Part shown: positions 44,113 through 52,194 of the stretch, piece after piece
How positions within the stretch are numbered: position 1 is the first letter of the stretch
Layout: each line of letters starts with the position of its first letter
Origin: Streptomyces griseoflavus
Lineage (GTDB): Bacteria > Actinomycetota > Actinomycetes > Streptomycetales > Streptomycetaceae
Direction of reading: 5' to 3'
Length of the DNA stretch: 64,000 nucleotides
NCBI RefSeq assembly: GCF_014649995.1
Contig: NZ_BMUC01000002.1
Coordinates: 250,806-314,805 of the forward strand
Notes under the pieces: model-generated
Told to the model about the DNA's origin: nothing
The model's input: the letters and a program-made list of their open reading frames with translations, nothing else
Database searches by the model: none
Made by a program: the position numbers and the translations under genes

Positions 44113-45318
44113 GTGACCGTGGAGAGCACTGCCGCGCGCACACCGCGACGCAGCGCCGGAAGCAAGGCCGGCACCACCGGCACCAAGCGCACCACCAGCA
44201 CCACCAAGAAGGCCACCGGCGCCCGGAAGAGCGCCGAGCCCGCCCTCGTCCAGTTGCTGACGCCCGAGGGCAAGCGGGTGAAAAACGCCGAGTACGACAA
44301 GTACGTCGCCGACATCACCGCCGACGACCTGCGCGGTCTGTACCGCGACATGGTGCTCACCCGCCGCTTCGACGCCGAGGCCACCTCTCTGCAGCGCCAG
44401 GGCGAGCTGGGCCTGTGGGCGTCGCTGCTCGGGCAGGAGGCGGCGCAGATCGGCTCCGGCCGGGCGCTGCGCGACGACGACTACGTCTTCCCCACCTATC
44501 GCGAGCACGGTGTCGCGTGGTGCCGCGGGGTCGACCCGACCAACCTGCTCGGCATGTTCCGCGGGGTCAACAACGGCGGCTGGGACCCCAACGGCAACAA
44601 CTTCCACCTGTACACGATCGTCATCGGCTCCCAGACGCTGCACGCCACGGGTTACGCGATGGGCATCACCAAGGACGGCGCGGACAGCGCCGTCATCGCG
44701 TACTTCGGCGACGGCGCCTCCAGCCAGGGCGACGTGGCCGAGGCCTTCACCTTCTCCGCGGTCTACAACGCGCCCGTCGTGTTCTTCTGCCAGAACAACC
44801 AGTGGGCGATCTCCGAGCCGACCGAGAAGCAGTCCCGGGTGCCGCTCTACCAGCGCGCGCAGGGCTTCGGCTTCCCGGGCGTCCGCGTGGACGGCAACGA
44901 CGTGCTGGCGAACCTGGCCGTCACCAAGTGGGCGCTGGAGCGGGCCCGTGCGGGTGAGGGCCCGACGCTGGTCGAGGCGTTCACGTACCGCATGGGCGCG
45001 CACACCACCTCCGACGACCCCACCCGCTACCGGGGCGACGAGGAGCGTCTGGCCTGGGAGGCGAAGGACCCGATCCTGCGCCTGCGCCGCCACCTGGAGT
45101 CCGCGCACCACGTGGACGAGGCGTTCTTCGCGGAACTGGAGGCCGAGAGCGAGGCGCTGGGCAGGCGGGTGCGCGAAGCGGTCCGCGCCATGCCCGACCC
45201 GGACCACTTCGCCATCTTCGAGAACGTGTACGCGGACGGGCACGCGCTGGTGGACGAGGAGCGGGCACAGTTCGCCGCCTACCAGGCGTCGTTCGCGGAC
45301 GAAGACGGGGGTAAGTGA
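44113..45318 (+). CDS. bkdA: Branched-chain 2-oxoacid dehydrogenase E1 alpha subunit (second copy)
   Basis: This is a second ThDP-dependent E1alpha. It has 401 residues from GTG 44113, with GGAGGAG at 44101-44107. The N-terminal 50 residues are a Lys/Thr/Ala-rich basic tail (GTKRTTSTTKKATGARK) not found in the first copy. The catalytic part has FGDGASSQGDVAEAFTFSAV and PVVFFCQNNQWAISEPTEKQ, which form the GDG-N ThDP motif, and YRMGAHTTSDDPTRYRG. The two copies differ clearly in their substrate-channel region, so they may prefer different keto acids. The stop is 1 nt from the E1beta start. Confidence 0.94.
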   Translation: MTVESTAARTPRRSAGSKAGTTGTKRTTSTTKKATGARKSAEPALVQLLTPEGKRVKNAEYDKYVADITADDLRGLYRDMVLTRRFDAEATSLQRQGELGLWASLLGQEAAQIGSGRALRDDDYVFPTYREHGVAWCRGVDPTNLLGMFRGVNNGGWDPNGNNFHLYTIVIGSQTLHATGYAMGITKDGADSAVIAYFGDGASSQGDVAEAFTFSAVYNAPVVFFCQNNQWAISEPTEKQSRVPLYQRAQGFGFPGVRVDGNDVLANLAVTKWALERARAGEGPTLVEAFTYRMGAHTTSDDPTRYRGDEERLAWEAKDPILRLRRHLESAHHVDEAFFAELEAESEALGRRVREAVRAMPDPDHFAIFENVYADGHALVDEERAQFAAYQASFADEDGGK

Positions 45319-45319
45319 C

Positions 45320-46312
45320 ATGGCTCAGACCGTGACATCGAAGAACATGGCCCTGGCCAAGGCGATCAACGAGTCGCTGCGGCACGCCCTGGAGACGGAC
45401 CCGAAGGTCCTCGTCATGGGCGAGGACGTCGGCAAGCTCGGCGGCGTGTTCCGGGTGACGGACGGCCTGCAGAAGGACTTCGGCGAGAGCCGCGTCATCG
45501 ACACCCCGCTCGCCGAGTCGGGCATCGTCGGTACGGCGATCGGCCTGGCGCTGCGCGGCTACCGTCCGGTGGTGGAGATCCAGTTCGACGGCTTCGTCTT
45601 CCCGGCGTACGACCAGATCGTCACCCAGCTGGCGAAGATGCACGCCCGCGCGCTGGGCAAGGTCAAGATGCCGGTCGTCGTGCGCATCCCCTACGGCGGC
45701 GGCATCGGCGCGGTGGAGCACCACTCGGAGTCCCCGGAGTCGCTGTTCGCGCACGTGGCCGGTCTGAAGATCGTGTCGCCGTCGAACGCGTCGGACGCGT
45801 ACTGGATGATGCAGCAGGCCATCCAGAGCGACGACCCGGTGATCTTCTTCGAGCCGAAGCGGCGCTACTGGGACAAGGGCGAGGTCGACACCGAGGCCAT
45901 CCCGGGCCCGCTGCACAAGGCGAAGACGGTCCGCGAGGGCACGGACCTCACCCTGGTCGCGTACGGCCCGATGGTGAAGCTGTGCCAGGAGGCCGCCGAC
46001 GCGGCCGCCGAGGAGGGCCGCTCCCTGGAGGTGCTGGACCTGCGCTCGGTCTCCCCGCTGGACTTCGACTCGGTCCAGGCGTCGGTGGAGAAGACCCGCC
46101 GGCTGGTCGTGGTGCACGAGGCGCCGGTGTTCTTCGGCTCGGGCGCGGAGATCGCGGCGCGCATCACGGAGCGCTGCTTCTACCACCTGGAGGCCCCGGT
46201 GCTGCGGGTGGGCGGCTACCACGCCCCGTACCCGCCGGCCCGTCTGGAGGAGTCCTACCTCCCGGACCTGGACCGGGTGCTCGATGCCGTCGACCGCTCG
46301 CTGGCGTACTGA
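45320..46312 (+). CDS. bkdB: Branched-chain 2-oxoacid dehydrogenase E1 beta subunit (second copy)
   Basis: This subunit partners the second-copy E1alpha. It has 330 residues with MGEDVGKLGGVFRVTDGLQK, ESGIVGTAIGLALRGYRPVVE, PYGGGIGAVEHHSESPESLF and the C-terminal VVHEAPVFFGSGAEIAARIT. It resembles the first copy closely. ATG 45320 follows the E1alpha stop by 1 nt, with GGGGGTAAG as a weak ribosome-binding site, so coupling is likely. Confidence 0.95.
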   Translation: MAQTVTSKNMALAKAINESLRHALETDPKVLVMGEDVGKLGGVFRVTDGLQKDFGESRVIDTPLAESGIVGTAIGLALRGYRPVVEIQFDGFVFPAYDQIVTQLAKMHARALGKVKMPVVVRIPYGGGIGAVEHHSESPESLFAHVAGLKIVSPSNASDAYWMMQQAIQSDDPVIFFEPKRRYWDKGEVDTEAIPGPLHKAKTVREGTDLTLVAYGPMVKLCQEAADAAAEEGRSLEVLDLRSVSPLDFDSVQASVEKTRRLVVVHEAPVFFGSGAEIAARITERCFYHLEAPVLRVGGYHAPYPPARLEESYLPDLDRVLDAVDRSLAY

Positions 46313-46322
46313 GGAGAGGGTC

Positions 46323-47732
46323 GTGACGACGATGACGAACGCGTCCGTACGCGAGTTCAAGATGCCGGACGTGGGCGAGGGCCTCACCGAGGCCGAGATC
46401 CTCAAGTGGTACGTCCAGCCGGGTGACACCGTCACCGACGGCCAGGTGGTGTGCGAGGTCGAGACGGCGAAGGCGGCCGTCGAACTGCCCATCCCCTACG
46501 ACGGTGTGGTCCGCGCACTGCACTTCCCCGAGGGCACCACGGTGGACGTGGGCACGTCCATCATCGCGGTGGACGTCGCGGGCGGCGCGGCCCCGGCCGA
46601 GGAGGCGCCCGCAGCGCCCGCCGTCCCCGCCGAGCCCGCCGCGGAACCCGGCGAGAAGCCGGCCGCCCGCCAGCCCGTCCTGGTCGGTTACGGCGTGGCG
46701 ACGTCCTCCACCCGCCGGCGCCCGCGCAAGCAGGCGCCGGACGACGCCGCCGCCCAGCAGGCGGCGGTGGCGGTCCATGCGGAGCTGAACGGCCACGGTG
46801 CCGCTGCCGCCGTCGCCCAGGACCGCCCGCTGGCGAAGCCGCCGGTGCGCAAGCTGGCGAAGGACCTGGGCATCGACCTGGCCACGGTCACCCCGACCGG
46901 CCCGGACGGCATCATCACCCGCGAGGACGTCCACGCGGCGGTGGCGGCGGTCCAGGCCCCGCAGGAGCAGCCCGCTCCCGTGTCCGCACCCGCCCCGGCC
47001 GCCCCGGCGGCCCCGGTGTCGTACGACACCGCCCGCGAGACCCGTGTCCCGGTCAAGGGGGTGCGCAAGGCGACGGCGGCGGCGATGGTCGGTTCGGCGT
47101 TCACGGCGCCGCACGTCACGGAGTTCGTGACGGTCGACGTGACGCGCACCATGAAGCTGGTCGAGGAGCTCAAGCAGGACAAGGAGTTCGCCGGCCTGCG
47201 CGTGAACCCGCTGCTGCTGATCGCCAAGGCCCTGCTGGTCGCGATCAGGCGGAACCCGGAGGTCAACGCCTCCTGGGACGAGGCGGCCCAGGAGATCGTG
47301 GTCAAGCACTACGTCAACCTGGGTATCGCGGCGGCCACCCCGCGCGGTCTGATCGTCCCGAACATCAAGGACGCCCACGCCAAGAACCTGCCGCAATTGG
47401 CCGAGTCCCTGGGTGAACTGGTGTCCACGGCCAGGGAGGGCAAGACCTCGCCGTCCGCGATGCAGGCGGGCACGGTCACGATCACCAACGTCGGCGTCTT
47501 CGGCGTCGACACGGGCACGCCGATCCTCAACCCGGGCGAGTCCGCGATCCTCGCGGTCGGCGCGATCAAGCTGCAGCCGTGGGTGCACAAGGGCAAGGTG
47601 AAGCCCCGTCAGGTCACCACCCTGGCACTCTCCTTCGACCACCGCCTGGTCGACGGCGAACTGGGCTCCAAGGTCCTGGCCGACGTGGCCGCGATCCTGG
47701 AGAACCCGAAACGGCTGATCACTTGGGCGTGA
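46323..47732 (+). CDS. bkdC: Dihydrolipoamide acyltransferase E2 of branched-chain complex (second copy)
   Basis: This is the E2 core of the second complex. It has 469 residues from GTG 46323 (GAGGAGAGGG just upstream; ATG 46332 is possible). The lipoyl domain has Lys50 in VETAKAAVELP. The subunit-binding domain is KPPVRKLAKDLGIDLATVTP, and the catalytic domain ends LSFDHRLVDGELGSKVL with the HxxxDG motif. A terminator (47760-47796) closes the operon. As in the first operon, no E3 gene is included. Confidence 0.95.
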   Translation: MTTMTNASVREFKMPDVGEGLTEAEILKWYVQPGDTVTDGQVVCEVETAKAAVELPIPYDGVVRALHFPEGTTVDVGTSIIAVDVAGGAAPAEEAPAAPAVPAEPAAEPGEKPAARQPVLVGYGVATSSTRRRPRKQAPDDAAAQQAAVAVHAELNGHGAAAAVAQDRPLAKPPVRKLAKDLGIDLATVTPTGPDGIITREDVHAAVAAVQAPQEQPAPVSAPAPAAPAAPVSYDTARETRVPVKGVRKATAAAMVGSAFTAPHVTEFVTVDVTRTMKLVEELKQDKEFAGLRVNPLLLIAKALLVAIRRNPEVNASWDEAAQEIVVKHYVNLGIAAATPRGLIVPNIKDAHAKNLPQLAESLGELVSTAREGKTSPSAMQAGTVTITNVGVFGVDTGTPILNPGESAILAVGAIKLQPWVHKGKVKPRQVTTLALSFDHRLVDGELGSKVLADVAAILENPKRLITWA

Positions 47733-47759
47733 CGGCCACGCACCGGTAGATTCGACACG

Positions 47760-47796
47760 GGAGGGGCGCCGCAAGTTGGAGTTGCGACGCCCCTCC
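47760..47796. terminator. Bidirectional terminator between second bkd operon and BRO gene
   Basis: GGAGGGGCG and CGCAA pair with TTGCG and CGCCCCTCC, with one mismatch and a 7-nt loop, between convergent genes. Confidence 0.8.
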
Positions 47797-47812
47797 TGCC
47801 GTACCGGCCTCC

Positions 47813-48811
47813 TCAGGTCCGGTGCAGCACGTACACCGGGGCCCCGTCCTCGGCCCCGCCCCGCGAGCGGATGCAGGCGTGCTTGCGCAGCATCCGGAGG
47901 CACTCGTTGACACGGCGCACGGAGAGCCCCGTACGGGCGGCGATCGACTCCAGCGGCTCGCGCAGCTCGCCCTGTTCGACGAGCACCGGGGCGATCACCA
48001 CGGCCACCGCCCACACGTCCTCCGTCACGGACAGCCGCTCCCGCCAGTCGGCCAGCACCGACTCGGTGGTGGGCAGCGTGGTGAGGTGCCCCGTGACCGG
48101 CCGGCGCTCGAGGACGAGGGTGTCGAACCGGTCCGCGATCCGTTCCAGAGCCCGCACCATGGCCTGCTGCACGGCGAGCGTGGCCTGCTGCACCGACAGC
48201 GTGGCCTGCTGTGTCGCCAGCATCTCCCTCTGCAGGGTCAGCGTCTCCTTCTGCAAACCGATCGATTCGCGCTGGCCGCCCGCGAGCTCCTCGTCCAGCT
48301 GAAGGTTGTGCGCCTCCAGCCGGACGATGGCCTCGGCGACCTGCTCCGGCATGGCGTAGGCGATCGGCGCGCCGGGTTCGACGGGCTGCACCTCGGCCTC
48401 GTCGAGGGAGTAGGAACCCTCGCGCTGCACGGTCTCGATCACTTCGGCCACCCATCGCTTGAACGGGGCGCACGTCGGTTTGGTGCAGGCGTTGACGAGG
48501 AGGATGAGACCTTGGAGAGAGATGACGTGCAAGTCTCGGCGCCACCCTCTACCTGCGGGAATGCTGAGACCGTAACCTCCAGTTACGGTCTCGAGCATTT
48601 CTCGGTGCTCGTCGGGGACATGGTCGGCGAGAGCCTTCCGTGAGTTGGTGTGCCCGAGTTCCTTGCAGACGTCCACCGCCGGGAACCAGTGCGTCCCGTC
48701 CGGCATCGTCAGCCGTCGTACCCGGGCCCCGGTCGCCGCGTAGACGAAGTCGCTGACGTCGATCGCCTCGCGCTGCTCGGCGGAGTGCTGCCGCTTGCTG
48801 GGTTCGTTCAT
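47813..48811 (-). CDS. BRO-N domain DNA-binding protein with coiled coil and C-terminal winged-helix
   Basis: This is a phage-antirepressor-like protein of 332 residues sitting in core chromosome. ATG 48811 is preferred, with GGAGG 8 nt upstream; GTG 48820 would add three residues. The N-terminal BRO-N domain (about 20-130) shows MPDGTHWFPAVDVCKELGH, DVSDFVY and SLQGLILLVNACTKP followed by FKRWVAEVIETV. A heptad-like coiled coil rich in Gln and Leu follows (about 165-225; repeats of the ATQQATLSVQQATLAVQQA kind). A C-terminal helix-turn-helix-like part (ARTGLSVRRVNECLRMLRKHA) completes it. It is probably a domesticated transcription factor; its targets are unknown. Confidence 0.85.
   Translation of the reverse strand: MNEPSKRQHSAEQREAIDVSDFVYAATGARVRRLTMPDGTHWFPAVDVCKELGHTNSRKALADHVPDEHREMLETVTGGYGLSIPAGRGWRRDLHVISLQGLILLVNACTKPTCAPFKRWVAEVIETVQREGSYSLDEAEVQPVEPGAPIAYAMPEQVAEAIVRLEAHNLQLDEELAGGQRESIGLQKETLTLQREMLATQQATLSVQQATLAVQQAMVRALERIADRFDTLVLERRPVTGHLTTLPTTESVLADWRERLSVTEDVWAVAVVIAPVLVEQGELREPLESIAARTGLSVRRVNECLRMLRKHACIRSRGGAEDGAPVYVLHRT
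48163..48225 (-). repeat. 21-nt coding repeats in BRO protein coiled coil
   Basis: About three 21-nt units (plus-strand GTGGCCTGCTG core) encode a heptad of the QQATLxV type, extending the coiled coil. Confidence 0.65.
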
Positions 48812-48960
48812 CTGAACCACCTCCGCAGCGGAACGTAGAGCGGCGTTCAGCGCATATGCCAGCCAGTTCGATGATGTTCACAATTGCGAGCGAAAGCGGC
48901 CGGAACCGCTGTACAGGGCAGCGAAGGTGTGTATGACGGGCAGCGGGGTGCGGCACGCGA

Positions 48961-48988
48961 AAGGGCCCGCCGGTGCCGGCGGGCCCTT
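48961..48988 (-). terminator. Terminator of D,D-carboxypeptidase gene
   Basis: A perfect 13-bp stem, AAGGGCCCGCCGG with CCGGCGGGCCCTT, and a 2-nt loop, 16 nt past the stop codon. Confidence 0.85.
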
Positions 48989-49003
48989 GTCCGTGCGTCC
49001 GGG

Positions 49004-49918
49004 TCAGATCTTCCCGAAGCCGTAGCCCAGGAGCTTCTTCGCGTCCTTCTCGCGCTGGGCGGCGGAGGAGGAGGCGAGGACCGTGCCGATGACGGTCTTG
49101 CCGTTGCGGGTCGCGGCGAAGACCAGGCAGTACTTGGAGGCCGAGCCGGAGCCGGTCTTCACGCCGATCGTGCCCGAGTAGCTGCTGAGCAGGGTGTTGG
49201 TGTTGGTCCACGGCGCCATCGTGCGGGTGCCGCCCGACTTCGTCTTCGTCTTCGCCGTGTACTTCTTCGTCTTCACGATCGAGCGGAACGTCGAGTTCTT
49301 CATCGCGCTGCTCGCGATCTTCGTCAGATCGCGCGGCGTGGAGTAGTTCTTGCCGTTGCCGATGCCGTCGAACGAGTCGAAGTGGGTGTTCTTCAGGCCC
49401 AGCTTCTTCGCGTCGGCGTTCATCTTGCCGATGAACGACTTCACCCGCGCCGACCGCGTCGTGCCCGTGCCGAACTTGTCGGCCAGCGCGTACGCCGCGT
49501 CGCAGCCGGACGGCAGCATCAGCCCGTACAGCAGCTGGCGCACGGTGACCTTGTCGCCGACGATCAGCCGCGCGGACGAGGCGTTCTTCGACACGATGTA
49601 GTCGCTGTACGCCTTCTGGATGGTGACCTTGGCGTCGAGGTTCAGGTTCTTCTGCGCGAGCACGACCTTCGCGGTCATGATCTTCGTCGTCGAGCCGGTC
49701 GAGCGGCGCGTGTCCGCGGCCTTCGAGTACAGCGCCTTGCCGTTCGCGTTGTTCATCACGAAGCCGCCCTTGGCGACGATCGTGGGCACGGGCGCGGCCT
49801 GCACCGGAGCGGCCTGCGCCGGCGCCGCGTGGAGGACGCCCGCGGAAACCATGGCGCCGGTGCTCACGGCGACGCCGACGGCTCTGCGGAGGCGGATGGC
49901 CTGGATGCCGATCTTCAA
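49004..49918 (-). CDS. dacA: D-alanyl-D-alanine carboxypeptidase (PBP5/DacA family, S11)
   Basis: This is a secreted peptidase that trims the terminal D-Ala from peptidoglycan stem peptides. It has about 304 residues from TTG 49918. A signal peptide (IRLRRAVGVAVSTGAMVSAG, cleavage near APAQA) precedes the S11 catalytic domain with STTKIMTAKVV (SxxK), SGCD (SxN-like, with Asp-type variation) and IGVKTGSGSASK (KTG). The start is uncertain. TTG 49918 gives a normal signal peptide but is a rare start. In-frame GTG 49993, preceded by AGGAG, would add 25 residues. A 26-codon ORF in another frame ends exactly on the TTG (TTGA overlap). Confidence 0.92.
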   Translation of the reverse strand: MKIGIQAIRLRRAVGVAVSTGAMVSAGVLHAAPAQAAPVQAAPVPTIVAKGGFVMNNANGKALYSKAADTRRSTGSTTKIMTAKVVLAQKNLNLDAKVTIQKAYSDYIVSKNASSARLIVGDKVTVRQLLYGLMLPSGCDAAYALADKFGTGTTRSARVKSFIGKMNADAKKLGLKNTHFDSFDGIGNGKNYSTPRDLTKIASSAMKNSTFRSIVKTKKYTAKTKTKSGGTRTMAPWTNTNTLLSSYSGTIGVKTGSGSASKYCLVFAATRNGKTVIGTVLASSSAAQREKDAKKLLGYGFGKI

Positions 49919-49995
49919 GTGAGGTACCCCGATTGAGTTGAATGCCCCAGTGGTGCGGCAGAGTTGTGGGTGCGGCCGACAGTGGGTCCGCACAT
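49915..49995 (-). CDS. Possible 26-residue leader peptide coupled to dacA
   Basis: A short ORF with ATG 49995 and a strong GGAAGGAG 6 nt upstream. It encodes a 26-residue peptide beginning MCGPTVGRTHNS and ending SGYLT, and its TGA overlaps TTG 49918 of the carboxypeptidase gene as TTGA. If real, it would feed ribosomes to the weak TTG start. The same Shine-Dalgarno could instead serve the in-frame GTG 49993 of dacA, in which case this ORF is meaningless. I cannot decide from one sequence. Confidence 0.4.
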   Translation of the reverse strand: MCGPTVGRTHNSAAPLGHSTQSGYLT

Positions 49996-50103
49996 GTCCG
50001 ACTCCTTCCGGGGGCGGATGGTTGTGCTCGCGGCGGGCCGACTTTCCGGGGCGGGGTACAGTCCGCATCGTGGACGTATGCTTCCACGCGTACGTGTTGT
50101 ATC

Positions 50104-50109
50104 TATCCT
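50104..50109 (+). promoter_or_regulatory. Putative -10 element of a leaderless GntR gene
   Basis: TATCCT ends 6 nt before ATG 50116. An inverted pair ACGTA...TACGT (50074-50095) just upstream could be an operator. Confidence 0.45.
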
Positions 50110-50115
50110 GTGGGC

Positions 50116-50772
50116 ATGACCAGCCTGGCTCCCGTGAAGCAACCACCCGCCGCCGAGCGCGTCTACAGCCACGTCAAGCAGGGCGTCCTGGAGCGCCGCT
50201 ACGAGGGCGGCACCCTGCTCACCGAGGGTGAGCTGGCCGAGGCCGTGGGGGTCTCGCGCACCCCGGTGCGCGAGGCGCTGCTGCGGCTGGAGGTCGAAGG
50301 GCTGATCAAGCTCTACCCGAAGAAGGGCGCACTCGTGCTGCCGGTCTCCGCCCAGGAGATCGCCGACGTGGTGGAGACCCGGCTGCTCGTCGAGGAGCAC
50401 GCCGCCAGGAAGGCCGTGCCCGCGCCGCCCGGCCTCATCGAGCGGCTGGAGCAGCTGCTCGCCCGGCAGAAGGAGCAGGCCGCCGCGGGCGACTTCGCCG
50501 CCGCCTCCGTCACCGACCGGTGCTTCCACGCCGAGATCGTCCGCAGCGGCGGCAACGAGATCCTCTCCCGCCTCTACGACCAGCTCCGCGACCGCCAGCT
50601 GCGCATGGGCGTGGCCGTGATGCACTCCCACCCCGACCGCATCGCCAAGACCCTCGCCGAACACGAGGAGATCCTGCACGCGCTGCGCTCGGGCGACGCG
50701 GAGGCGGCCGTGGGCGTGGTCCACCGGCACGTGGGCTGGTTCTCCCACCTGGCCAGGGGAGAGGTGCGATGA
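50116..50772 (+). CDS. GntR-family (FadR/FCD type) transcriptional regulator
   Basis: A 218-residue regulator. The N-terminal winged helix has TEGELAEAVGVSRTPVREALLRLEVEGL, and the C-terminal FCD domain is all-helical, with metal-binding-like His/Asp residues (DRCFHAEIV, AEHEEILHALRSGD, VVHRHVGWF). FCD domains bind small carboxylates, often with a metal. The stop overlaps the MFS start (ATGA), so it probably controls that transporter. The start ATG 50116 follows TATCCT by 6 nt and looks leaderless. Confidence 0.93.
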   Translation: MTSLAPVKQPPAAERVYSHVKQGVLERRYEGGTLLTEGELAEAVGVSRTPVREALLRLEVEGLIKLYPKKGALVLPVSAQEIADVVETRLLVEEHAARKAVPAPPGLIERLEQLLARQKEQAAAGDFAAASVTDRCFHAEIVRSGGNEILSRLYDQLRDRQLRMGVAVMHSHPDRIAKTLAEHEEILHALRSGDAEAAVGVVHRHVGWFSHLARGEVR

Positions 50773-52079
50773 GCGCCGCGCGCACCGGTGCCGCCGTCCG
50801 GCCCGGCGACCCTCCCGGTGGCCGGCGCGCCCTCGCCGTCTGGGGGATCGGCGTCTCCGTCTACTTCGTCGCCGTCATCTTCCGCACGTCCCTGGGGGTG
50901 GCCGGGCTCGACGCCGCCGACCGGTTCGGCGTCAACGCCTCGGCCCTGTCCACCTTCTCCATCCTCCAGCTGCTGGTCTACGCGGGCATGCAGATACCCG
51001 TCGGCCTGCTGGTGGACCGGCTCGGCACGAAAAAGGTGCTGGGCATCGGCGTCGTGCTGTTCACGGTCGGACAGCTCGGTTTCGCCCTCTCGCCGTCGTA
51101 CGGCATGGCGCTCGCCTCGCGCGCGCTGCTCGGCTGCGGCGACGCGATGACGTTCATCAGCGTGCTGCGGCTGGGCACCCGGTGGTTCCCGGCCCGGCGC
51201 GGGCCGCTGGTCGCGCAGATGGCCGGGCTGGCCGGCATGGCGGGCAACCTCGTCTCCACGCTCGTCCTGGCCCGGCTGCTGCACGACATCGGCTGGACGG
51301 CGGCGTTCGCGGGCAGCGCGCTCGCGGGAGTCGTGGTGTTCGTGCCGCTGGTGCTGTTCCTCAAGGACCATCCCGAGGGCCACGAACCGGATCCCGTGCC
51401 GCACCGGGGCGCCGCCTACGTACGCCGTCAGATCGCCGCCTCCTGGCGGGAACCGGGGACCCGGCTCGGGATGTGGGTGCACTTCACGACCCAGTTCCCG
51501 GCGATGGTGTTCCTGCTGCTGTGGGGCATGCCGTTCCTCGTCGAGGCGCAGGGGCTGTCCCGGGGGGTCGCCGGTGAGCTGCTGACGCTCGTGGTGCTCT
51601 CCAACATGGTCGTCGGCCTCGTCTACGGCCAGGTCGTCGCCCGGCACCACGGGGCGCGGCTGCCGCTGGCGCTGGGAACGGTCGGAGCGACCGCGGTGCT
51701 GTGGGCCGCGATCCTCCTCCACCCGGGGGACACGGCGCCGATGTGGCTGCTGGTCGTGCTGTGCACGGTGCTGGGCGCCTGCGGGCCGGCGTCGATGCTC
51801 GGGTTCGACTTCGCCCGCCCGGCGAATCCCCCGGAACGGCAGGGGACGGCGTCCGGCATCACCAACATGGGGGGCTTCGTCGCCTCCATGACGACGCTGT
51901 TCGCGATCGGGGTGCTGCTGGACGCGACGGGGGACGACTACGCCGTCGCCTTCTCGTCGGTGTTCGTGCTGCAGGCGCTGGGGGTCTCGCAGATCCTGCG
52001 GTTGCGGCGGCGGGCGGCGCGCAGGGAGTCGGAGCGCCTGGTCGCCAGCCGGGTCTCCTCCGTGCACGTGCCGGTGTAG
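50769..52079 (+). CDS. MFS transporter
   Basis: This is a major facilitator superfamily permease of 436 residues with about twelve membrane segments. The loop 2-3 motif reads GLLVDRLGTKKVLGIG. It is co-translated with the GntR/FCD gene, suggesting import or export of a carboxylate that the regulator senses. The substrate is not identifiable. The C-terminus is basic (RLRRRAARRES) and cytoplasmic. A strong terminator follows. Confidence 0.93.
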   Translation: MSAARTGAAVRPGDPPGGRRALAVWGIGVSVYFVAVIFRTSLGVAGLDAADRFGVNASALSTFSILQLLVYAGMQIPVGLLVDRLGTKKVLGIGVVLFTVGQLGFALSPSYGMALASRALLGCGDAMTFISVLRLGTRWFPARRGPLVAQMAGLAGMAGNLVSTLVLARLLHDIGWTAAFAGSALAGVVVFVPLVLFLKDHPEGHEPDPVPHRGAAYVRRQIAASWREPGTRLGMWVHFTTQFPAMVFLLLWGMPFLVEAQGLSRGVAGELLTLVVLSNMVVGLVYGQVVARHHGARLPLALGTVGATAVLWAAILLHPGDTAPMWLLVVLCTVLGACGPASMLGFDFARPANPPERQGTASGITNMGGFVASMTTLFAIGVLLDATGDDYAVAFSSVFVLQALGVSQILRLRRRAARRESERLVASRVSSVHVPV

Positions 52080-52149
52080 ACACCGGGGGCAGGGCCGGCC
52101 GGGCGGGCCTGCGCCTGCCGGGTTCCTCCCCCGGCCCGCGCGCCGCGCC

Positions 52150-52186
52150 GGCGGGGGCGCCCCGGCCGCCCCGGGGCGCCCCCGCC
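52150..52186. terminator. Bidirectional terminator between MFS and mycothiol-enzyme genes
   Basis: A perfect 14-bp stem, GGCGGGGGCGCCCC with GGGGCGCCCCCGCC, and a 9-nt loop, between convergent genes. Confidence 0.8.
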
Positions 52187-52194
52187 CGCGACGC

